A stretch of 7,289 nt of DNA from Bacteroidales bacterium. GTDB taxonomy: Bacteria; Bacteroidota; Bacteroidia; Bacteroidales; UBA932. The stretch lies in NCBI GenBank assembly GCA_024401915.1, contig JAKSKA010000072.1, forward strand, positions 1-7,289, read 5' to 3'. The stretch's first letter is position 1, and every line of letters begins with the position of its first letter. Below the pieces are notes generated by a model. The model saw only the letters and a program-made list of their open reading frames with translations, was not told the origin of the DNA and made no database searches. Positions 1 to 5,095 of this stretch are shown piece by piece. Both the position numbers and the translations under genes were made by a program.

Positions 1-2560
1 CAAGTCCGGCAGGATCGAACTTCTCACCTTCATTATATACGACCTTGGTCGGAGCGGTATTGACAGAGATTGAGCTGAGTGTTGCGGGCTCGGTCACCGT
101 GAGGCCGTTCACGACGAACGCAGCAGAAGTAACGCCCTTATAGCTTGCCGTAACGGATACCGAGGTGGTTCCAACGGTAAGAGGCGAAAGCGTAACGGTC
201 CACTCGACATCATCGGTTACGACCTTCTCGGAATTATCAGCATATTTTGCCGTGGCAATAAGACCTGCGGTCTCGAATTCATCACCTTCTTTGTAAGTTT
301 TCTTAGTCGGCTCACCGGAAACGGTCACGGAAGAGAGGGCTACAGTTGCTTCGTAGGTAAGCTCAAGAGAAACGATTTGGCTATTCTTGCTGGTCACCAC
401 GAGGTAATATACGGTATTCTCTTCCGTATCTTCCAATTCGTAAGTATAAGTGCTGGATTGAGTTGACCAGGTCTGGAGAGCCCCTCCTGAAATATAGGAA
501 CTGGCTGATGGATCGGCACTAACACCAACTTTTGTGGTTGTGGAGCAACCACTGGTGTTGGATGCAACGACCTTTGCAAGCCGGTATCCTTCAATAGCAG
601 GCAAGCCGAGGTTATTTCCGCTGCATACCATAAGATACCCGGAAGAACCTGATGTGCCGCCCATATATATTCCATTACCGGATTTTGTCGAATGAATGAA
701 GGTATAAGCCTTACCACCTAACGTATAAGTATATGAGCCAGCTGTGCCTGCGGAACTTCCCACGGGCCATCCATTCGGATGTGTTACGAAATTGAAGGTG
801 AGTACATTGCCCGACGGACCACTGCTTGCCTTATCCTGCGTAACTTCGATGACTACATTGCTTGCTCCAGTGGAAGAGAGGGTTATCGTGGCGCTGCGGT
901 CTTCTGAGCCGGTGTTCTCCTCAGCGACAACGTCGAGCACACCGTCTATAACCTCTGCGAGAAGCCAGGATTCATCACTGGAAGTAGCGGTAATATTTTC
1001 CGTGAGGTTCTTGCCGGTGACGGTTATGGGATCAGCTTTCTCGGTGCCGTCCGCATTGAGAGCCAGCGTGGTGCTGCTGACCTGGATTACAGGGGCTCCA
1101 GCGGGAAGTACGTTCTCCCAAGGGAAGAGGGAGACAGCGGTCTGGGTCGCGCTTGCATAGCAAGAGAAGAGCGTACTGCTCGAATTATACCGCATCACAT
1201 TGCGGCCAGTGCTCTTTGCTACTATGGAGTATTGTCCTTCAGCAAAAGTAATATCCCAATAGTATTTAGCTTCCGCACCAAGCTCTGAATCTCCCTTCAG
1301 ATGATTGCTAGAAGTGCCGCCTGCCGCATACAGGAAGAGTCCATTGGCATCCTGAATAGTATAACATCCGTCGTAGGAGCCGCCATCGGTAACCTTTGTT
1401 ATGGTATACTGGCAGTCGTCAAGTCCATCCGCTGACGTTGCCTTGCCTTCTCCGTTAAGAGTATAGGTAACGGCCGGAATATTATTTTTATCGCTAGTAT
1501 ATGCAGGCATCGCATATAAAGTCCCGCCATTTTCGCTGACAATCATCCAGCTTCCGGAATAATCTTCGGTAGAAATCTCCTCTCTCGTAGCAGTCGACAT
1601 ATTGAAAGAGAAGGCCGTGAGACCGCCTTCAACAAATTCGTAATCTCTAGGGAGAGCCGTAGTCTTGGTGTATACTGCCTTGTCGGTCGTGACCTTTACG
1701 ATCACATTCGTGCCTGTAGCCCAGGTCCCGGAGAGACAACGGAAACAGATGACGTTGTTAATATCTTCCGCCGTTTCCATAGCGGCTTCGGCGCTATGGG
1801 GAACGTTGACGGTTATTTTTTCGCCGGTAGTGTAACCGGCGTCAATAATCTCTCCGCCCTTGATGTCAATTTTTGAATATCCGGACAATTTGCTTTTATC
1901 AGGAAGTGAAATCTCCACAGAACTTACGACCTCACCCGCCCAAAGGTTCTTGAGAGTGAGTTTGCCGATGGTTCCGACACGCTTGAAACTGAAGCCGAGG
2001 TAATCTGATTCAGTGGGACGGCTGTCCCTTACGACCGGCACTCCGACAAGCACATCGGCAGCGGGGTCGAAATTCGCAGTGGAATAATCATCTCCGATGA
2101 ATTGCGCATTCTGAACGGCGGGAATCTGTACCCTGTCAAAGCTTTTGTCGCCACTACCGCCCTTTGATACCGCCCCGTCCGGATAAATGGCCACATAGGT
2201 ATAAGTTGAGCCTTCCGCCTTGTCTGCGTTCAGGGGAACGTTGAATTCGGCAATGTGATTGTCATCGGTGAGTCTCGTCCCGTTTGAAGTGGGGTTCTGA
2301 GTCGGCTCCGCAGCGTCATCCACGAACTCGTAAAGAGCGATGGCGTCATCCGCGTTCCATTTCACCTCGGGATTGCCTGTTGAGCTGTTCTCGCCCATAT
2401 ATGTCTTGACAGCGTCTTCAGGCTCGATGATCCCGTCGGTAACGACCTTTACGTTGACTATATTTTCGGAAACTTCCTGAGTCTGCTGGCAGGCTGCAAA
2501 TGAAAGCACAGCTGCAATTGCGGCTGAAATATTAAGAATTCTTTTCATAGTCTTATCCAT
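1..2560 (-). CDS. Multidomain surface lipoprotein (fimbrillin-like, BACON, Ig-like), 3' end beyond window
   Basis: Translating the minus strand from 2560 gives 853 uninterrupted codons that run off the left edge, so the C-terminus is missing. The N-terminus is a lipoprotein signal: a lysine/arginine start, a hydrophobic stretch, then SFAAC with the lipidated cysteine at residue 24. Modules in order: residues about 45-325, fimbrillin-like (KTYMGE near 52, VKW with W68 followed by a DD pair); about 335-482, a compact beta-rich module beginning SGSWMIV and ending LFPWEN, resembling trefoil-like modules of Bacteroidales surface proteins; about 490-578, a BACON-type domain (SWL, EENTGSEDRSATITL, final VTQ); about 584-738, a beta-sandwich-like module (GLPAIEGYRLAKVVA, SGCSTTTKVG); about 742-825, a Big_3-like Ig domain (TYKEGDEFETAGL); from 828, a second Ig repeat (VYNEGEKFDPAGL). 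Such modules usually mediate adhesion or glycan binding. A catalytic domain could lie beyond the edge. The ATG at 2560 overlaps the upstream small-gene stop; the in-frame ATG at 2548 is the alternative start. Module names rest on motif recognition, not a profile search. Confidence 0.88.
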   Translation of the reverse strand, partial: MDKTMKRILNISAAIAAVLSFAACQQTQEVSENIVNVKVVTDGIIEPEDAVKTYMGENSSTGNPEVKWNADDAIALYEFVDDAAEPTQNPTSNGTRLTDDNHIAEFNVPLNADKAEGSTYTYVAIYPDGAVSKGGSGDKSFDRVQIPAVQNAQFIGDDYSTANFDPAADVLVGVPVVRDSRPTESDYLGFSFKRVGTIGKLTLKNLWAGEVVSSVEISLPDKSKLSGYSKIDIKGGEIIDAGYTTGEKITVNVPHSAEAAMETAEDINNVICFRCLSGTWATGTNVIVKVTTDKAVYTKTTALPRDYEFVEGGLTAFSFNMSTATREEISTEDYSGSWMIVSENGGTLYAMPAYTSDKNNIPAVTYTLNGEGKATSADGLDDCQYTITKVTDGGSYDGCYTIQDANGLFLYAAGGTSSNHLKGDSELGAEAKYYWDITFAEGQYSIVAKSTGRNVMRYNSSSTLFSCYASATQTAVSLFPWENVLPAGAPVIQVSSTTLALNADGTEKADPITVTGKNLTENITATSSDESWLLAEVIDGVLDVVAEENTGSEDRSATITLSSTGASNVVIEVTQDKASSGPSGNVLTFNFVTHPNGWPVGSSAGTAGSYTYTLGGKAYTFIHSTKSGNGIYMGGTSGSSGYLMVCSGNNLGLPAIEGYRLAKVVASNTSGCSTTTKVGVSADPSASSYISGGALQTWSTQSSTYTYELEDTEENTVYYLVVTSKNSQIVSLELTYEATVALSSVTVSGEPTKKTYKEGDEFETAGLIATAKYADNSEKVVTDDVEWTVTLSPLTVGTTSVSVTASYKGVTSAAFVVNGLTVTEPATLSSISVNTAPTKVVYNEGEKFDPAGL

Positions 2561-2724
2561 TAAAGGTCATCATCATATTCGTGCGTATTATCATCATCCA
2601 ACTCCTCGCCGGGAGCTCCCTGTCTGCGGCTTCCGCAAAGCATCTTCCTTGCGACGACAGATACTGCCTTACACGTCGGTGACGCGTAGGCCGCCGACAA
2701 AATTACGTTACATTTTCTGATCAT
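2560..2724 (-). CDS. Small acidic-tailed protein, 54 aa (sORF A), coupled to the lipoprotein gene
   Basis: The ATG at 2724 opens 54 codons ending in TAA at 2562-2560; the last A of that stop is the first base of the lipoprotein ATG (TAATG), which suggests translational coupling. The protein has a basic start (MIRK), a core with Y13, P16, K19, V21 and R26, then M28-L29-C30-G31-S32, a basic/glycine linker, and a tail with DDD at 43-45 and 51-53. There are three cysteines (5, 18, 30) and no signal peptide or membrane segment. It matches the second small protein at 4059-4190 position by position in the core, which is the best evidence that it is a real gene. A good promoter lies about 70 bases upstream, and the bases just before the ATG are A-rich, as is common in Bacteroidota. 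I recall similar short ORFs in Bacteroidales genomes but know no function. It could also act as a leader peptide for the lipoprotein gene. Confidence 0.75.
   Translation of the reverse strand: MIRKCNVILSAAYASPTCKAVSVVARKMLCGSRRQGAPGEELDDDNTHEYDDDL
2611..2637. repeat. Two short inverted repeats inside small gene A
   Basis: GGGAGCTCCC (2611-2620) is a perfect 10-base palindrome. TGCGG (2625-2629) and CCGCA (2633-2637) form a 5-bp stem with a 3-base loop. The second stem overlaps codons just after the Met-Leu signature, close to where small gene B carries its own inverted repeat. Functional relevance is uncertain. Confidence 0.3.
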
Positions 2725-2759
2725 ATACGTTGTTTTTGTTGTTTTGTTTCCTTCAATTT

Positions 2760-2778
2760 ACCGGGGAAAACACCCGGT
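2760..2778 (-). other. Stem-loop in the 5' leader of the small gene/lipoprotein transcript
   Basis: ACCGGG at 2778-2773 and CCCGGT at 2765-2760 (minus-strand reading) form a perfect 6-bp stem with a 7-base loop. It lies about 10 bases after the expected transcription start and 35 bases before the small-gene ATG. No T-tract follows it, so it is not an intrinsic terminator. An RNA-stabilising or regulatory role is possible but unproven. Confidence 0.4.
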
Positions 2779-2793
2779 CCACTCTAACCGCCG

Positions 2794-2824
2794 CAAAGAT
2801 ACAACTTATCGGTAAAATTGTCAA
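2794..2824 (-). promoter_or_regulatory. Bacteroidota-type promoter for small gene A and the lipoprotein
   Basis: On the minus strand TATCTTTG (2801-2794) is a perfect match to the TAnnTTTG -7 element of the Bacteroidota primary sigma factor. TTGACA (2824-2819) begins upstream with 20 bases between its TTG and the -7 element, a normal spacing for the -33 box. Transcription would start near 2787-2789, leaving a leader of about 64 bases before the ATG at 2724. No other match of this quality lies between here and the genes it faces. Confidence 0.7.
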
Positions 2825-2833
2825 GACCAATCG

Positions 2834-2864
2834 TTTCCGAATACGTGAAAATTCTCTATCTTTA
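2834..2864 (+). promoter_or_regulatory. Probable promoter of the acyltransferase gene, giving a near-leaderless mRNA
   Basis: TATCTTTA (2857-2864) matches TAnnTTTG except at the last base, and TTTC (2834-2837) sits 19 bases upstream where TTTG is expected. The start codon lies only 4 bases after the -7 element, so transcription would begin at or within a few bases of the ATG. The -33 region is 9 bases from that of the divergent minus-strand promoter. Both elements are imperfect, hence moderate confidence. Confidence 0.45.
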
Positions 2865-2868
2865 CCGA

Positions 2869-4047
2869 ATGGAAAAATCTCTGACAAATGATAGGCGCGA
2901 GGTCTGGGTCGACTGGATGCGCGTGATAGCCTGTTTCCTGGTAATGCTGGTCCACAGCACCGAGCCTTTTTACCTGGGCGGGGAAGGGTCGCTGATCCTG
3001 ACACGCAGCGATGCGGTCTGGACGGCGCTGTTCGACAGTTTCGCGAGGGCCTGCGTGCCCCTCTTCGTCGTGGCATCGAGCTACCTCCAGTTCCCTATCC
3101 ACTACAGCACCGGGGAGTTCTTCCGCCGCCGTGCCACGAGGATCCTGATACCGTTCGTGCTATGGACGGTGGTCTACGCACTCGTGTGGGGTGAGCCCGG
3201 GCTGAACTTCAAGAACCTGCTGCTCAACTTCAACTATGCGGCCGGCCACCTCTGGTTCGTGTATATGCTGCTAGGCCTGTACCTGCTGATGCCGCTGCTT
3301 TCGCCCTGGGCCGCGAAGGTCGGGAAACGGGAGCTGCAGTTCTATATGCTGGTCTGTTTCCTCACGATGTTCATTCCCTTCATCAGGGAAAGGGCGGCCG
3401 GCGCCGACGTGCCGTTCATCTATGGCCACGACGGCATCCCTATGCCGGCCCATTACCCCCTGTGGGGAGAGGCGAGCTGGAACGATTTCGGCATTTTCTA
3501 CTACCTCAGCGGCTTCATCGGCTATATGCTGCTCGGCCTGTATCTGCGCCGCTTCGCGAGTGACATTTCGAGAAAGAAGACCCTGGCGATAGCACTGCCC
3601 TGCCTGCTCGTAGGATTCTTCATCTGCTCCGCAGGCTTCGCGGGAAGGGCTCTGACGAGCGCGGGAGGCGTGTTCCCGGTCGGAGGCAGGACATCGCTCG
3701 CTGCGGGATGGGAAACGCCCTGGAGCTTCAACTCCGTCAGCGTTGCGCTGATGACCACGGGGTGGATACTGCTGCTGAAGCGCTGCAATTCGTCGGGACG
3801 CTTCTACAGGAAAGTGGTTCTGCCGGTGTCGAAGGCAAGCTACGGAATGTACCTGTGCCATATGCTGGCGCTGGCTTTCTTCTCCTCGCTGTTCAGGACG
3901 CAGTTCGGCATCGGGGCGGAAGGCAGCCTGGGATTGATGACGACGCCGGCGGAGATTGTGCTCTGCGCCGTATGCTCATACAGCTGCGTCGCTCTCGGAT
4001 GCGTGATTCTCCGCCGCATCCCGAAAATCGGTCAGTATATAGTATAG
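2869..4047 (+). CDS. Acyltransferase-3 family integral membrane protein (WecH-like O-acyltransferase)
   Basis: A 392-residue, very hydrophobic protein with about ten membrane segments, the normal size for a stand-alone acyltransferase-3 protein. The first segment holds the family's R-x10-H motif (R18 and H29, after VDWMR). Other family-like elements are FFRRRATRILIP (84-95), GHLWFVYMLLGLYLLMPLL (126-144) and near the C-terminus SYGMYLCHM (324-332), with H331 in the typical late position. Family members move acetyl or other acyl groups across the inner membrane onto sugars of polysaccharides, lipopolysaccharide or enterobacterial common antigen; the substrate here cannot be read from sequence. 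The start at 2869 is chosen because it places MEKS before the conserved segment and follows a promoter; an in-frame TTG at 2818 would add 17 unlikely residues. The gene is divergent from the lipoprotein, convergent with the ribF operon, and has no visible glycan-synthesis partner. Confidence 0.88.
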   Translation: MEKSLTNDRREVWVDWMRVIACFLVMLVHSTEPFYLGGEGSLILTRSDAVWTALFDSFARACVPLFVVASSYLQFPIHYSTGEFFRRRATRILIPFVLWTVVYALVWGEPGLNFKNLLLNFNYAAGHLWFVYMLLGLYLLMPLLSPWAAKVGKRELQFYMLVCFLTMFIPFIRERAAGADVPFIYGHDGIPMPAHYPLWGEASWNDFGIFYYLSGFIGYMLLGLYLRRFASDISRKKTLAIALPCLLVGFFICSAGFAGRALTSAGGVFPVGGRTSLAAGWETPWSFNSVSVALMTTGWILLLKRCNSSGRFYRKVVLPVSKASYGMYLCHMLALAFFSSLFRTQFGIGAEGSLGLMTTPAEIVLCAVCSYSCVALGCVILRRIPKIGQYIV

Positions 4048-4058
4048 GAGGAGGCCCG

Positions 4059-4190
4059 TCAGCAGCCCAGGTTCTCGTCGTCATCGACGACCCAGTCCTT
4101 GATGGGACCCGTGGGGATGCTTGTCGCAAGCATCGGCCGGCGGGTGGCGAGTACAACGGACTTCAGGGAAGGGGGAGCGTAGTTTTTCAT
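4059..4190 (-). CDS. Small acidic-tailed protein, 43 aa (sORF B), coupled to ribF
   Basis: The ATG at 4190-4188 overlaps the ribF stop in the sequence ATGA; the frame runs 43 codons to TGA at 4061-4059. The core repeats that of the small protein at 2560-2724: Y4, P7, K10, V12 and R17 have the same spacing as Y13, P16, K19, V21 and R26 there. Met-Leu (20-21) and S24 follow with a one-residue insertion. A glycine/proline linker leads to an acidic tail with DDDE at 36-39, and the last residue is cysteine. There is no signal peptide or membrane segment. It would be the last gene of the phosphorylase-ribF operon and ends 11 bases from the acyltransferase stop on the other strand. Function unknown. 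The ATGA coupling and the match to its paralogue argue against chance. Confidence 0.72.
   Translation of the reverse strand: MKNYAPPSLKSVVLATRRPMLATSIPTGPIKDWVVDDDENLGC
4116..4134. repeat. Perfect 8-bp inverted repeat, 3-base loop, inside small gene B
   Basis: GATGCTTG (4116-4123) and CAAGCATC (4127-4134) flank a TCG loop. The repeat falls on the codons of the Met-Leu...Ser-Ile segment of the small protein. No T-tract follows on either strand, so it is not a classic terminator, although its place between convergent genes is suggestive. Confidence 0.45.
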
Positions 4191-5083
4191 AGCACTTTAT
4201 CCAACAGCCTCATACATTCGACTTTATCGTCGGCGAGCCGGGCCTTCAGCTCGTCGAGCGATGAGAAATGGCGCTCCTCGCGGAGACGCTTCAGGAAGGC
4301 AAGCCCGAGAGGCAGGCCATAGATGTCTTCCGAAAAATCAAAGATATTGGTCTCTATCACAAGCGGCGCGGACTCTCCGGTGACGGTAGGACGCGTGCCG
4401 ATATTGGTCATACCATAATATACATCTCCGCGGAGTTCCACCCGCGTGAGATAGACTCCGCCGCCGGGAATGAGCTTCAGGGGCTCGGAGGGCTGGAGAT
4501 TGGCGGTGGGGAAGCCTATCGTGCGGCCGATCCTGTTGCCGGAGACGACGGTCCCGTGAAGAGGATATTCCCTTCCGAGAAGATGAGCGGCAGCCTCCAC
4601 GTCGCCTTCCGAGACAAGGCGTCTTATGACGGTGGAACTGACCGGTCCGTCCTGCGGCCTGTGCTCGTCCACGGGTATGATGTCCAGTCCGGCTTCGGCC
4701 CCGAGGCTGCGGAGCGCCTCCCCCGACAGGCAGTCGGAGCCGAGGCGGTTGTCATAGCCCACGACCAGCGCAGTGACCCCGTAACGGTGCATCACGACGT
4801 CGAAAAGGTACTCGCGCGCCGTAAGCGCCGCAAACTCTCGGGAGAAAGGCAGAACCTCTACTTTGTCCACACCAAGAGACTTCAGGAACGCCGTCTTCTC
4901 GTCCAGGGAGCTGAGGAGGCGGAGCTCCCTCGCTCCGTTCTGGAGCACGGCACGCGGATGGGGCCAGAAAGTGAGCACGAGACTCTCCTCTCCGCGCCTT
5001 CGTGCCTCGGAGACGAGAGTCCTGATCACCTTGAGGTGGCCGGAATGGACACCATCAAAAAAGCCTGTCGCCGCTACCGCCAT
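4187..5083 (-). CDS. ribF: Bifunctional riboflavin kinase / FMN adenylyltransferase (FAD synthetase)
   Basis: A 298-residue cytoplasmic enzyme that phosphorylates riboflavin to FMN and adenylates FMN to FAD. The N-terminal nucleotidyltransferase domain shows TGFFDGVHSGH (6-16), TFWPHPRAVL (38-47), VVGYDNRLGSD (107-117) and SSTVIRRLVSEGDVEAA (149-165). The C-terminal kinase domain begins near 172 and shows GRTIGFPTANL (186-196, with the PTAN nucleotide/metal-binding motif), MTNIGTRPTV (225-234), IETNIFDF (243-250), DIYG (253-256) and a terminal LR.E..F-type helix. The start is firm: the phosphorylase TAA lies in the same frame 12 bases upstream and no other start codon intervenes. Only six residues therefore precede the conserved glycine of the nucleotide-binding motif, fewer than in many RibF proteins. 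It is probably co-transcribed with the phosphorylase, and its stop overlaps the start of the next small gene. Confidence 0.95.
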   Translation of the reverse strand: MAVAATGFFDGVHSGHLKVIRTLVSEARRRGEESLVLTFWPHPRAVLQNGARELRLLSSLDEKTAFLKSLGVDKVEVLPFSREFAALTAREYLFDVVMHRYGVTALVVGYDNRLGSDCLSGEALRSLGAEAGLDIIPVDEHRPQDGPVSSTVIRRLVSEGDVEAAAHLLGREYPLHGTVVSGNRIGRTIGFPTANLQPSEPLKLIPGGGVYLTRVELRGDVYYGMTNIGTRPTVTGESAPLVIETNIFDFSEDIYGLPLGLAFLKRLREERHFSSLDELKARLADDKVECMRLLDKVL

Positions 5084-5095
5084 TTCAAAAGGAGC

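Noticed and set aside
394..717. A 107-codon minus-strand open frame
   Set aside because: It is a shifted frame of the lipoprotein gene, whose true frame continues on both sides.
744..1160. A 138-codon plus-strand open frame opposite the lipoprotein
   Set aside because: It runs through the BACON region of an uninterrupted minus-strand coding frame and has no promoter or family features.
2818..2868. TTG start 17 codons upstream for the acyltransferase
   Set aside because: The added residues would be encoded by the promoter region, and the ATG at 2869 already precedes the whole conserved first segment.
3271..3861. A 196-codon minus-strand open frame inside the acyltransferase
   Set aside because: Rich in Arg, Gln and His as expected for the reverse of a membrane-protein gene; the plus-strand gene is well supported.
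4075..4090. TCGTCG/CGACGA inverted repeat as a terminator between convergent genes
   Set aside because: It is explained by Val-Asp codons of the small-protein tail and has no T-tract on either strand.
3708..4322. A 204-codon plus-strand frame across the acyltransferase end and into ribF
   Set aside because: It overlaps three better-supported genes in other frames and its translation is low in recognisable structure.
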